From Sphingobacteriaceae bacterium GW460-11-11-14-LB5 (GTDB lineage Bacteria > Bacteroidota > Bacteroidia > Sphingobacteriales > Sphingobacteriaceae): a stretch of DNA of 64,000 nucleotides. The translations under genes were made by a program, and so were the position numbers. Of the stretch, positions 29,124 to 37,845 are shown piece by piece (position 1 is the first letter of the stretch; each line of letters opens with the position of its first letter). The stretch spans positions 1,860,001 through 1,924,000 of the forward strand of contig CP021237.1 of assembly GCA_002151545.1 (NCBI GenBank). Direction: 5' to 3'. A model generated the notes under the pieces. It was given only the letters and a program-made list of their open reading frames with translations. It had not been told where the DNA came from and did not search any database.

Positions 29124-29251
29124 ATGCCTTCATCTCTTCATTTTTATTTCCTATATGTGAGCGCACCAATAAAATAATTACATTTTTTAAACAAAACCGA
29201 AAAGCTGAGTGTTAATACTCCAAATAATAACATTACTAAAAAATTAACACT

Positions 29252-29410
29252 ATGGGAAATTTATTGTATTTAGTCGCAGTAGTATTGGTAATACTATGGG
29301 TGATCGGATTTATATTTCACGGCTTCGGCGACGTTGGCGGTATAATCCACGTTTTATTGGTAATCGCAGTTATTGCAATTCTGCTTAAAGTAATTGGCCG
29401 GGCTGCGTAA
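29252..29410 (+). CDS. Lmo0937-family small membrane protein (52 aa)
   Basis: A 52-residue protein: MGNLLYLVAVVLVILWVIGF, a Gly-rich turn (FHGFGDVGG), then IIHVLLVIAVIAILLKVIG. Two transmembrane helices around a glycine-rich hinge match the Lmo0937 family, found widely in Bacteroidota and Firmicutes and often stress-linked. It starts at ATG 29252 and has its own terminator. Confidence 0.85.
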   Translation: MGNLLYLVAVVLVILWVIGFIFHGFGDVGGIIHVLLVIAVIAILLKVIGRAA

Positions 29411-29467
29411 AAGATATATCGCACCGATATCCATGTGTTTAAATTAAGACTTTAAAGTAAGTGGATT

Positions 29468-29501
29468 AAAAAAGGAGTTTCATTTTTGAAACTCCTTTTT
29501 T
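29468..29501. terminator. Bidirectional terminator
   Basis: Stem AAAAGGAGTTTCA / TGAAACTCCTTTT with A and T runs on both flanks, placed between the Lmo0937-type gene and the end of the minus-strand ispD. Confidence 0.85.
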
Positions 29502-29506
29502 GTATT

Positions 29507-30172
29507 TTAATTTTTCAGCAACAATTCGGCAAGCTCCAGATCGATGGGGTAGGTGATTTTAATGTTTCCTCTTTCTCCTTCGATGATATTAATCCCGTAG
29601 CCTACAGATTCTACTACACTTGCATCATCGGTAAAATGAACATTGAATTCCTGGTTATAAGCTTCCTTAAGAATGTTAAGGCTAAAAGTTTGTGGTGTTT
29701 GCACTAAATAAATTTCATCACGTTTTAATGCCGTTGTTTTATCGTCTCTAAGCAAGCGTACACTGTCGCTTGATTGTACTGCCGTAATCACGTTTCCCTG
29801 AAGCTCAGCTGCTTTAAAACAATTGTCGATAAGAGATTTGGAAACCAGTGGACGAACAGCATCGTGAATGGCCACATAACTTTCCTCTTCAATGGCATGG
29901 ATTGCATTTTTTACCGAATGAAAACGCTCCGTGCCGCCATCGATAACCTGATGTGGTACATGGAAATTAAATTCTTCACATAACCTAAACCAGTAAGCCT
30001 GTTGATCTTTGTTGAGTACCAGTAAAATTTTAGGTTGGGTATCGCTTTGTGCAAAAGCTTTGATGGTGTGCATTAAAACCGGAAGGTTTTTGAGCAGTAG
30101 AAATTGTTTTGGGGTTTCCGTTTGCATCCGATTTCCAGAACCGCCTGCTACAATTATAGCGTAGTATTTCAT
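29507..30172 (-). CDS. ispD: 2-C-methyl-D-erythritol 4-phosphate cytidylyltransferase
   Basis: MEP pathway enzyme forming CDP-methylerythritol for isoprenoid synthesis; 221 aa. N-terminal IIVAGGSGNRM plus PKQFLLL (CTP-binding signature), AIHDAVRPLV, and QTPQTF are all family motifs. Downstream of queA on the same strand across a 59-base gap filled by a heptad array. Confidence 0.96.
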   Translation of the reverse strand: MKYYAIIVAGGSGNRMQTETPKQFLLLKNLPVLMHTIKAFAQSDTQPKILLVLNKDQQAYWFRLCEEFNFHVPHQVIDGGTERFHSVKNAIHAIEEESYVAIHDAVRPLVSKSLIDNCFKAAELQGNVITAVQSSDSVRLLRDDKTTALKRDEIYLVQTPQTFSLNILKEAYNQEFNVHFTDDASVVESVGYGINIIEGERGNIKITYPIDLELAELLLKN

Positions 30173-30177
30173 AGTTG

Positions 30178-30226
30178 AGCGTTTAGGGTAAAGCGTTTAG
30201 GGCACAAAACCCCAAACGCCAACCGC
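30178..30226. repeat. Heptad array, AGCGTTT/AGGG type
   Basis: Seven heptads in one phase: AGCGTTT, AGGGTAA, AGCGTTT, AGGGCAC, AAAACCC, CAAACGC, CAACCGC. The last three complement the first four, giving a GCGTTT/AAACGC hairpin. The array fills nearly all of the ispD-queA gap. Confidence 0.85.
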
Positions 30227-30231
30227 AAAAC

Positions 30232-31281
30232 TTATATAATTAGCATGGCATCGCCATAGCTGTAAAATTTATATTTTTCTTTTACTGCAACTTCGTAGGC
30301 ATTCATTACGTTTTCGTATCCGCCAAATGCACTTACCATCATCAATAAAGTAGATTCTGGTGTGTGAAAATTGGTAATCATTGAATTTGCAATGCTGAAA
30401 TCGTAAGGAGGGAAGATAAACTTGCTCGTCCAGTCGTTAGCGGCTTTTAACGTTCTGTTTGCAGAAACAGCCGATTCGATCGCACGCATAGAAGTGGTAC
30501 CTACCGCACAGATTTTTCTTTTTTCCTCTAAAGCTTTGTTTACAATGTTCGCATCTTTTTGCTCGATGATAAACTGCTCAGAATCCATCTTGTGTTTGGT
30601 TAAATCTTCAACCTCAACCGTTCTGAAAGTTCCTAAACCCACATGTAACGTTACTTCTGCAAATTCTACACCTTTAAGTTCAAGGCGTTTCATCAACTCA
30701 CGACTAAAGTGTAAACCTGCGGTTGGAGCAGCTACTGCACCTTCGTGTTTAGCGAAAATGGTTTGATAACGTTCTTTATCTTCAGCAGTAGCTTTACGTT
30801 TAATATATTTAGGAAGTGGAGTTTCACCTAAAATTTCAACGTTTTTTCTGAATTCTTCGTCAGTACCTTCAAATAAGAAACGGATGGTACGGCCACGTGA
30901 CGTGGTATTATCTACAACCTCAGCAACCAATAAATCGTCGTCGCCAAAGTATAATTTATTGCCTACGCGGATTTTACGTGCCGGATCTACCAAAACATCC
31001 CATAAACGTAATTCCTTGTTTAATTCACGTAGCAAGAAAACCTCGATGGTTGCACCTGTTTTCTCTTTATTGCCATATAAACGGGCAGGGAAAACCTTAG
31101 TGTTATTTAATATCATTACGTCTTTGTCATCGAAATAACCTAAAACGTCTTTGAAAATTTTATGTTCAATTTTACCGCTGTCTTTATGTAAAACCATTAG
31201 GCGAGCTTCGTCGCGTTGTTCTGCCGGATTATTGGCTACTAATGATTCAGGTAAGTTGAATTTGAATTGTGATAATTTCAT
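30232..31281 (-). CDS. queA: S-adenosylmethionine:tRNA ribosyltransferase-isomerase
   Basis: Penultimate step of queuosine synthesis on tRNA: transfers and isomerises the ribosyl of SAM. 349 aa from the ATG at 31281 ([16 protein letters not shown]); the longer frame to 31350 adds 23 unlike residues. Motifs [37 protein letters not shown] and [13 protein letters not shown] are all conserved. Confidence 0.96.
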   Translation of the reverse strand: MKLSQFKFNLPESLVANNPAEQRDEARLMVLHKDSGKIEHKIFKDVLGYFDDKDVMILNNTKVFPARLYGNKEKTGATIEVFLLRELNKELRLWDVLVDPARKIRVGNKLYFGDDDLLVAEVVDNTTSRGRTIRFLFEGTDEEFRKNVEILGETPLPKYIKRKATAEDKERYQTIFAKHEGAVAAPTAGLHFSRELMKRLELKGVEFAEVTLHVGLGTFRTVEVEDLTKHKMDSEQFIIEQKDANIVNKALEEKRKICAVGTTSMRAIESAVSANRTLKAANDWTSKFIFPPYDFSIANSMITNFHTPESTLLMMVSAFGGYENVMNAYEVAVKEKYKFYSYGDAMLII

Positions 31282-31481
31282 TCTTGATGAATTTTTTGAG
31301 GTGCAAAAATACGAATTTAATTTTTCTTTTTCGTATTTTATCAAACGCATTTTATGTATATTATGTTTTAATCATTTTAAATCAAATAATACAGGTCGAT
31401 TAATGCATTGTAGACATAAAATTAATTAGTTTTGAAGATAAGCTGTAACCTTTTGAAAAGCTTTGCATCTAACCTTTAATT

Positions 31482-32726
31482 ATGATAATCTTTAGGCTAA
31501 TAGGCGAGAGTTTCCGTTTTGCATTTGATGCGTTGCGCCAGAATAAATTACGCACCATGTTGTCGCTTCTGGCTATAACAATCGGTATTTTTACCATTAT
31601 TGCTGTATTCTCTGCAGTAGATACCTTTCGTGGTAAATTGCAGGCCAGTGTAGATAAACTGGGCTCAAACACCATTTATATTCAAAAATGGCCATGGAGT
31701 TTTGGCGATAATTATCCATGGTGGAAATACATGAACCGTCCTCAGCCTTCATTGCGTGATTTCGAAGCCCTCCGCGAGCGAATTGAACATGCGCAAGGCG
31801 TTACCTTCGAAATATCAACTAACGACAGGACAATCAAATACAGAAGTAACTCGGTAGAAGGCATTTCAGTATGGGCAGCCTCACACGATTTTAATAAAAC
31901 CTGGAATTTCGAGCTTCAGGACGGCCGTTATTTTACTGAAAATGAGAGTAAAAATGGTACACCTGTTTGTATTTTAGGCTCTGACATTGCCGACGGACTT
32001 TTTGATGGCGATGCACCAGTGGGTAAACAAGTGCAGATTTTGGGCAGAAGATTAACCGTTGTTGGTGTTTTCAAAAAAGAAGGAGAAGATATGTTAGGTA
32101 CTTCCCTTGATAAAAACGTAAATATTCCAATTGCTTTTGCAAAAGGAGTTTTAGATATTCAAAATGAACGTTACGGACCACAAATAACTGTCCGGGGTAA
32201 AGATAACGTAAGTCTGGAGGAAGTAGAAAGCGAATTGAAAGGTTTAATGCGCTCGATCCACAGAATCAGGCCAGGCCAGGAAGAAGATTTTGCGTTAAAC
32301 AAAACCACCATTATTTCTAACCAGTTAGATTCGATGTTTAAAATGGTAAATATTGCCGGCTGGGTAATTGGTGGATTCTCGATCCTGGTTGGCGGTTTCA
32401 GTATTGCCAATATCATGTTTGTATCGGTTAAAGAGCGTACCAATATTATCGGTATCCAAAAATCGTTGGGCGCGAAAAATTATTTCATCCTGCTTCAATT
32501 TATATTCGAATCAATTTCGCTTTGTATTTTAGGTGGTTTGCTGGGCTTATTGCTCGTCTTTCTGCTCGCCCTGGGGATAGGTGCGGCCACAGATTTTCAC
32601 ATTATACTGGGCTTAAATAATATTGCCTTAGGTATTGGAATATCGATCATTATCGGCACGATTTCTGGTTTTTGGCCAGCTTATTCCGCATCAAGGTTAG
32701 ATCCGGTAGAGGCAATCAGGAGTTAG
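31482..32726 (+). CDS. MacB-like ABC transporter permease
   Basis: 414-aa permease of the FtsX/MacB class: cytoplasmic N-terminus and first helix (about 20-45, LRTMLSLLAITIGIFTIIAVFS), a periplasmic MacB_PCD domain (about 50-265), and an FtsX domain with three helices (about 280-405). The C-terminus has the characteristic GxWPAYSASRLDPVEAIRS. No ATPase is adjacent; the one at 27382 is the best candidate partner. Its stop codon lies within the first unit of a heptad array. Confidence 0.93.
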   Translation: MIIFRLIGESFRFAFDALRQNKLRTMLSLLAITIGIFTIIAVFSAVDTFRGKLQASVDKLGSNTIYIQKWPWSFGDNYPWWKYMNRPQPSLRDFEALRERIEHAQGVTFEISTNDRTIKYRSNSVEGISVWAASHDFNKTWNFELQDGRYFTENESKNGTPVCILGSDIADGLFDGDAPVGKQVQILGRRLTVVGVFKKEGEDMLGTSLDKNVNIPIAFAKGVLDIQNERYGPQITVRGKDNVSLEEVESELKGLMRSIHRIRPGQEEDFALNKTTIISNQLDSMFKMVNIAGWVIGGFSILVGGFSIANIMFVSVKERTNIIGIQKSLGAKNYFILLQFIFESISLCILGGLLGLLLVFLLALGIGAATDFHIILGLNNIALGIGISIIIGTISGFWPAYSASRLDPVEAIRS

Positions 32727-32770
32727 TTTTTAGTTTCCAGTTGGCAGTTGGCGGTTTTCAGTTTGCAAAT
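32722..32770. repeat. Heptad array, CAGTT type
   Basis: GTTAGTT, TTTAGTT, TCCAGTT, GGCAGTT, GGCGGTT, TTCAGTT, TGCAAAT in one phase; the TAG stop of the permease is inside the first unit. Confidence 0.85.
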
Positions 32771-32784
32771 TCAGTGAAAGTTTT

Positions 32785-33320
32785 ATAGTCCTTGTTTGTA
32801 ACGAGGATTTGTGAGATTCACATTTGTAATGTGAACACGCAGCATCAAAAAAGATACTTTCGGCGATAAAATCGCCCTTCACGTGCATCCTCGTTGCAAA
32901 CGAAGACGATGATAGTCTTTATAGTCCTCGTTTGTAACGAGGATTTGTGAGAATCACATTTGTAATGTGAACATGCAGCATCAAAAAAGGACACTTTCGG
33001 CGATAAAATCGCCCTTCACATGCATCCTCGTTGCAAACGAGGACGATGATAGTCTTTATAGTCCTTGTTTGTGACGAGGATTTGTGAGAATCACATTTGT
33101 AATGTGAACACGCAGCATCAAAAAAGATACTTTCGGCGATAAAATCGCCCTTCACGTGCATCCTCGTTGCAAACGAGGACGATGATAGTCTTTATAGTCC
33201 TTGTTTGTAACGAGGACTTTTGAGAATCACATTTGTAATGTGAACATGCGTATCAAGAAAAGATACTTTCAGTAATAAAACCGCCTTTCGCATGCACACT
33301 CATGCAAAACGATGACGATT
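32785..33320. repeat. Four-copy tandem array of 136-137 bp hairpin units (REP/BIME-like)
   Basis: Unit starts (ATAGTCC) lie at 32785, 32921, 33058 and 33194. Each unit contains four short hairpins: CCTCGTT-TGT-AACGAGG, TCACATT-TGT-AATGTGA, GGCGAT-AAA-ATCGCC and CCTCGTT-GCA-AACGAGG. Copies are nearly identical except the last, which decays at its right end. Tri-nucleotide loops and repeated palindromes resemble REP/BIME elements mobilised by RAYT (Y1) transposases, but no such gene is in the window. It makes up most of a 986-base gap without genes; minus-strand open frames across it are by-products. Confidence 0.9.
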
Positions 33321-33483
33321 AAGTAATCAATAGTTATTGTTTTCAGTTGCAATGCCCTTGGTTCATAAACCTTATTGAAGTGGAAAGCCCGCAAGCCCGA
33401 TCCTTTATCGGGCGAGGACTTGTAACGGAAGGAAGGACTGGATGCTCCGATGAAATGCTGGCTTTCATTTTCCAAACACCATA

Positions 33484-33603
33484 TCGTCATTTCGAGCGGA
33501 GTGCAACGTAGTCGGGAACCACGTAGTGCTCAGCGAAGCTAAATCTGTTGCTACAGATCTCTCTCCCCAACGTTCGGGACTGAGCTTCAGTCGAGATGAT
33601 GAA
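33484..33603. repeat. Dispersed inverted-repeat element
   Basis: Left arm CGTCATTTCGAGCGGAGTGC and right arm ending CTTCAGTCGAGATGATG are complementary in outline, about 120 bp apart, with CTCCCCAACGTTCGGGAC near the right. The left arm also occurs at 25546. It looks like a miniature non-coding element; no target-site duplication could be identified. Confidence 0.65.
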
Positions 33604-33636
33604 CTTTTTTTCTTGAGATAACGGTGATATAAATAT

Positions 33637-33671
33637 AAAAACCCATGTTAACTTAATTAACATGGGTTTTT
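33637..33671. terminator. Terminator of the aminotransferase gene
   Basis: Perfect 15-bp arms AAAAACCCATGTTAA / TTAACATGGGTTTTT with a five-base loop; works in both directions, serving the minus-strand gene ending at 33713. Confidence 0.85.
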
Positions 33672-33682
33672 ATGATGATGTT

Positions 33683-33717
33683 GCTAACTGAAAACCGTTA
33701 ACTGAAAACTGATTAGG
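33683..33717. repeat. Heptad array, GTTAACT/GAAAACT type
   Basis: GCTAACT, GAAAACC, GTTAACT, GAAAACT, GATTAGG in one phase (a 14-bp superunit). It overlaps the stop codon of the minus-strand aminotransferase. Confidence 0.8.
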
Positions 33718-34909
33718 CTAATTTACCTAAAGCTTCTTTTATCCTTCTTAATGCTTCAACTAAACTTTCGTCAGACGCTGCGTACGATAAACGGATGTAG
33801 TTATTGTTACCAAACGAATCGCCACCAACGGTTGCTACGTGACCAACATTTAATAAATACAAAGCCAGATCAGATGAATCTTTAATTACATTTCCATCAG
33901 CATCTTTTTTACCGAAGAAAGAACTGATTTCAGGGAAAAAGTAAAAAGCACCATCAGGAAGATTTGTTTTTACACCTGGAATTTCGTTTAATAAATTATA
34001 AACCAGTTCTCTACGGCGTAAAAATGCTTCTTTCATTTCTAAAACGCTGGCTAAACCTTGCTCGTAAGCAACAATTCCAGCTCTTTGTGCGATAGAACAG
34101 GTTCCAGAAGTTGTTTGTCCCTGTAATTTATCGTTAGCAGCTGCTATTTCTTTATTAGCGGCAATGTAACCTAGTCTCCAGCCGGTCATAGCGAAAGCTT
34201 TAGAGAAACCGTTTACAATGATTACGCGGTCTTTAATACTGTCGAATTGCGCAATAGACTCATGTTTATCAACGAAATTAATGTGCTCATAAATCTCATC
34301 CGATAAAATATAGATATTTGGGTGTTTTTCGAAAACGGCAACCAGGGCTGCTAATTCTTCTTTACTGTAAACCGAACCTGTTGGGTTACAAGGTGAAGAA
34401 AACATAAATAATTTCGATTTCGGCGTAATAGCAGCTTCTAACTGTGCAGGTGTGATTTTGAAATCGCTTTCGATGTCTGTATCGATAAAAACAGATTTTC
34501 CTTCGGCCAGCGTTACCATTTCCGAGTATGAAACCCAATAAGGTGTTGGGATGATCACTTCATCATCCGGATCGATCAAAGTTAAAATAACATTCGATAA
34601 GGATTGTTTTGCACCTGTTGAAACAACGATCTGAGAAATATCATAATCCAGGTTATTTTCTGTTTTTAGCTTGTTAACGATCGCCTGGCGCAGATCTGGA
34701 TAGCCCGGTACCGGCGAATAACGTGTATAATTTTCGTCTAATGCTTTTTTAGCTGCATTTTTTACGTGATCGGGTGTATTGAAATCGGGTTCGCCAACGC
34801 TTAAACTAATGATGTTAATGCCCTTAGACGCTAATTCGCGGCCAAGTTTGGTCATTTTAAGGGTTGCAGATTCAGATAGACTGTTGATTCTTTTGGATAA
34901 GGTGCTCAT
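33713..34909 (-). CDS. Pyridoxal-phosphate aminotransferase (aspartate aminotransferase-like, class I)
   Basis: 398 aa, fold type I. SVGEPDFNTP at 37-46, YSPVPGYPDLRQAI, the SSPCNPTGSVY substrate/PLP loop (171-181), SDEIYEH (203-209) and the Schiff-base Lys237 in NGFSKAFAMTGWRLGY. The family mainly acts on aspartate or aromatic amino acids with 2-oxoglutarate; exact specificity is not readable. Single gene, divergent from the CDF transporter. Confidence 0.92.
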   Translation of the reverse strand: MSTLSKRINSLSESATLKMTKLGRELASKGINIISLSVGEPDFNTPDHVKNAAKKALDENYTRYSPVPGYPDLRQAIVNKLKTENNLDYDISQIVVSTGAKQSLSNVILTLIDPDDEVIIPTPYWVSYSEMVTLAEGKSVFIDTDIESDFKITPAQLEAAITPKSKLFMFSSPCNPTGSVYSKEELAALVAVFEKHPNIYILSDEIYEHINFVDKHESIAQFDSIKDRVIIVNGFSKAFAMTGWRLGYIAANKEIAAANDKLQGQTTSGTCSIAQRAGIVAYEQGLASVLEMKEAFLRRRELVYNLLNEIPGVKTNLPDGAFYFFPEISSFFGKKDADGNVIKDSSDLALYLLNVGHVATVGGDSFGNNNYIRLSYAASDESLVEALRRIKEALGKLA

Positions 34910-35000
34910 GGTTAATTACTTTGAGCGCAAATATATAAACCAAATATTATTCTGCACTAAAAAAGACATAGTTTTTCTCATTTAATTTATTCGATAAGCG

Positions 35001-35008
35001 TATTTTTG
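35001..35008 (+). promoter_or_regulatory. Candidate -7 element of the CDF operon
   Basis: TATTTTTG fits TANNTTTG, 15 bases before the GTG start; no convincing -33 element is seen. Confidence 0.35.
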
Positions 35009-35022
35009 GAAAAAATATACTT

Positions 35023-36009
35023 GTGTCGGTAAAAAAGAAAGCAATAATAATTTCTCTGGTGGTGAGTGTGGTGCTGATGTTGGCCAAGTTTGTCGCATAT
35101 TTTATTACGGGTTCAAATGCGATCTTAACAGATGCAGCAGAGAGTATTGTAAACGTAATAGCAGGCAGTTTTGCCTTTTATAGCATTTACCTCAGTACAC
35201 AACCCCGCGACGAAAATCACCCTTACGGACATGGAAAAGTTGAGTTTTTCTCGGCCTTTGTTGAAGGGATATTGATTCTGATTGCGGGAGTGGTTATTAT
35301 TTTCAAATCATCGTACAACCTGATCTATCCTCATGTGGTGGGGGAGTTATTAACCGGAACACTAATTATTGGTATTACCGGGTTGATTAATCTGATTGTT
35401 GGCTTGTACCTCATCAACGTCGGTAAAGATGAACATTCGATTACCTTACAAGCGGATGGCAAACATTTATTAACCGATACCTACACCAGTGGCGCCATTG
35501 TTATTGGTTTAATATTAATTCAGTTGACAAATATTATTTGGCTGGATAGCTTACTCTCCTTTTTAGTAGGCTTTTACATCGTTTATTCTGGTTATAAGCT
35601 TACCCGTGGCTCGGTTGGGGGCTTAATGGATGAAAGCGATTTTACACTTGTTGAAGAAGTAGTGGATGTTTTACAAAAGAACAGGCATAATCCCTGGATC
35701 GATGTGCATAATCTGCGTACGCAGCAATATGGCCCTGAATTTCACATCGATTGCCACGTTACATTACCCTACTATTTTGATTTAAATAAAGTTCATCGTG
35801 AAATTTCGCAGATTGATGAACTGATCAACAAAAATGGCTTCCGTAAAGCAGAGCTATTCATTCATGCAGACCCCTGTTTGCCTGAGTGTTGTCATTATTG
35901 CCATATGAGCGAATGCCCGGTTAGGGCTGAAGCTTTTAGAAAAGAAATTGTTTGGACACCTGAAATAGTAATCAAAAATAAAAAGCACTTCGAAAATGAG
36001 CTACTTTAA
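35023..36009 (+). CDS. Cation diffusion facilitator family transporter
   Basis: Exports divalent metals (Zn, Fe, Mn, Co) by proton exchange. 328 aa, six predicted membrane helices in the first 210 residues; helix II and V metal-site motifs are seen as LTDAAESIVNV and LLTDTYTSG, with HPYGHGKVEFF between II and III. The C-terminal cytoplasmic domain carries DVHNLRTQQYG and a Cys/His-rich end (DPCLPECCHYCHMSECPVR) that may bind metal. Starts with GTG; the Nudix gene overlaps its end by 14 bases. Confidence 0.92.
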   Translation: MSVKKKAIIISLVVSVVLMLAKFVAYFITGSNAILTDAAESIVNVIAGSFAFYSIYLSTQPRDENHPYGHGKVEFFSAFVEGILILIAGVVIIFKSSYNLIYPHVVGELLTGTLIIGITGLINLIVGLYLINVGKDEHSITLQADGKHLLTDTYTSGAIVIGLILIQLTNIIWLDSLLSFLVGFYIVYSGYKLTRGSVGGLMDESDFTLVEEVVDVLQKNRHNPWIDVHNLRTQQYGPEFHIDCHVTLPYYFDLNKVHREISQIDELINKNGFRKAELFIHADPCLPECCHYCHMSECPVRAEAFRKEIVWTPEIVIKNKKHFENELL

Positions 36010-36448
36010 TGTTAGGGTTTATGGATTGTTAATTAACCAGAATAATGAGGTTTTGGTGAGTGATGAGGAAGAATATGGTTTCCGTTTCAGTAAGTTTCCT
36101 GGTGGTGGATTAGAACTCGGTGAGGGCTTAATTGATGGCTTAAAACGTGAGTTTGTAGAAGAGTGTGCTGCTGAAATTGAGGTGTTATCTCATTTTTATA
36201 CTACAGATTTTTTCGAAAAATCATCATTTAACGATAGCCAGGTCATCAGCGTGTATTATCTCGTAAAAGAAAAAGCACCTTTACAGCTGGCCTTTAAGGA
36301 TACCATTTACGATTTCGATGGGGAAGGTGAAATTCTTCAGGCATTTAGGTGGGTGAAAATTGAGGATTTAAGTATTGAAGATATCACCTTTAAAACAGAT
36401 AAAACCGTAGGTCAGCTTTTAAAAGATCAATATTCATTTGAACAGTAA
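35996..36448 (+). CDS. Nudix hydrolase
   Basis: 150-aa pyrophosphohydrolase with Nudix box GGLELGEGLIDGLKREFVEE (the final Gly is replaced by Ala in CAAEI). The substrate is unpredictable from sequence. Starts inside the last codons of the CDF gene and ends 8 bases before bioA, so all three are probably one transcript. Confidence 0.88.
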   Translation: MSYFNVRVYGLLINQNNEVLVSDEEEYGFRFSKFPGGGLELGEGLIDGLKREFVEECAAEIEVLSHFYTTDFFEKSSFNDSQVISVYYLVKEKAPLQLAFKDTIYDFDGEGEILQAFRWVKIEDLSIEDITFKTDKTVGQLLKDQYSFEQ

Positions 36449-36456
36449 TAATTTTT

Positions 36457-37758
36457 ATGTCAGATTTCTCCAAACCCCAAACGCCGGACTCCAAGCTTAA
36501 CTTAACTGAACGCGATCAAAAGGTAATCTGGCATCCTTACACGCAAATGAAGAATGCGTTGCCCCACATCCCCATTGTTAGGGGAGAAGGTGTTTATGTT
36601 TTTGATGAAAGCGGAAAAAGATATATCGATGCAGTTTCCTCCTGGTGGGTTAATATTCATGGCCATTCACACCCTTATATTGCACAAAAAGTAGCAGAAC
36701 AGCTTAATGTGCTGGAGCATGTGATTTTTGCAGGTTTTACGCATGAACCCGCTGTATTATTGGCAGAAAGGCTGTTGCCTATATTACCGGGTAAGCAGGA
36801 TAAAGTTTTTTATACGGATAACGGATCAACAGCGGTAGAGGTGGCTTTAAAAATGTGCCTGCAGTACTGGGACAATAAAGGCACGCCAAAAACGAAGATT
36901 TTAGCCTTTAAAAACGCCTATCATGGCGATACTTTTGGCGCGATGTCTGTTAGTGGTCGCAGTATTTTTACGGATGCTTTTAATAGTTTGTTATTCGATG
37001 TTGAGTTTATCGATCTCCCTAACGAATACAATATCTCACATCTCACATCTCATCTATCAAATCTTAGCGATACCGCTTGTTTTATCTTCGAACCACTCAT
37101 CCTGGGATCTGGCGGGATGCTCATGTATGAGGCTAAATATTTGGATCAGCTTTTATCCGCCTGCAAAGAAGCAGGGATTTTAACTATTGCTGATGAGGTA
37201 ATGACGGGTTTTGGCAGAACAGGAACTTACTTTGCCTGCGAGAAACTAATTAACAAACCTGATATTATTTGTTTAAGCAAAGGTTTAACCGGCGGGACAA
37301 TGCCTTTAGGTGTAACCACCTGTACCAATGAGATTTTTGAAGCATTTTTAAGTGATGATAAATTAAAAACGCTTTACCATGGACACTCTTTTACGGCAAA
37401 CCCGATTGCTTGTGTTGCTTCGCTGGCGAGTTTAGATATCTTATTAAAAAGTGAAACGCTTCAGAATATCAAACGGGTAGAAGCCAAACATGCTGTTTTT
37501 CTGGAAGAGATTAAAACTCATCCTAAAGTTAAAGCCATCAGGCAAACGGGAACCATTATTGCCATTGAGTGGGAGACAGGAAATGAAACTTCTTATTTAA
37601 GTAATCTCCGTAATTTATTGTACGCTTACTTTTTAGATAAAGGGATAATATTAAGACCATTAGGCAATATCATCTATATCCTGCCTCCATATGTCATCAG
37701 TGATGAAGACCTGGATTATATTTATGCAACGATAAAATTAGCACTGGAAGAGATATAG
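36457..37758 (+). CDS. bioA: Adenosylmethionine-8-amino-7-oxononanoate aminotransferase
   Basis: Biotin pathway enzyme converting KAPA to DAPA with SAM as amino donor. 433 aa; WHPYTQMK near residue 25, SSWWVNIHGHSHP, PLP Lys275 in SKGLTGG and GRTGTYFACE are typical. No other bio gene is in the window. Two odd stretches are heptad-repeat DNA within the frame: 36471-36505 (residues 6-16) and 37033-37067 (ISHLTSHLSNL, about 193-203), the latter in a surface-like loop. The gene is otherwise intact. Confidence 0.95.
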   Translation: MSDFSKPQTPDSKLNLTERDQKVIWHPYTQMKNALPHIPIVRGEGVYVFDESGKRYIDAVSSWWVNIHGHSHPYIAQKVAEQLNVLEHVIFAGFTHEPAVLLAERLLPILPGKQDKVFYTDNGSTAVEVALKMCLQYWDNKGTPKTKILAFKNAYHGDTFGAMSVSGRSIFTDAFNSLLFDVEFIDLPNEYNISHLTSHLSNLSDTACFIFEPLILGSGGMLMYEAKYLDQLLSACKEAGILTIADEVMTGFGRTGTYFACEKLINKPDIICLSKGLTGGTMPLGVTTCTNEIFEAFLSDDKLKTLYHGHSFTANPIACVASLASLDILLKSETLQNIKRVEAKHAVFLEEIKTHPKVKAIRQTGTIIAIEWETGNETSYLSNLRNLLYAYFLDKGIILRPLGNIIYILPPYVISDEDLDYIYATIKLALEEI

Positions 37759-37798
37759 GTAGCTATTAAGAAAGTTTAAGTTGTCAAAGAAACTTTAA

Positions 37799-37821
37799 GG
37801 TCGTAGCGAGACGCTACGACC
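37799..37821. other. Strong hairpin between convergent genes
   Basis: Perfect 10-bp stem GGTCGTAGCG / CGCTACGACC with an AGA loop. There is no adjacent T run on either strand, so it may be a REP-like palindrome, not a simple terminator, though it lies 40 bases after bioA and 25 before the convergent gene end. Confidence 0.7.
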
Positions 37822-37845
37822 AGTATTTTGACGAAACAAGAGAAA

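Noticed and set aside
32785..33320. Possible CRISPR array
   Set aside because: Units are 136-137 bp and the whole unit repeats; there are no unique spacers and no cas genes.
32919..33490. Minus-strand open frames of 80 and 73 aa across the hairpin repeats
   Set aside because: They are translations of the tandem units and flanking repeat DNA; the residues repeat with the DNA period and have no protein-like family pattern.
37799..37821. Calling the bioA-SRPBCC hairpin a standard terminator
   Set aside because: The stem is strong but has no T run on either strand, so it was left as an unclassified hairpin.
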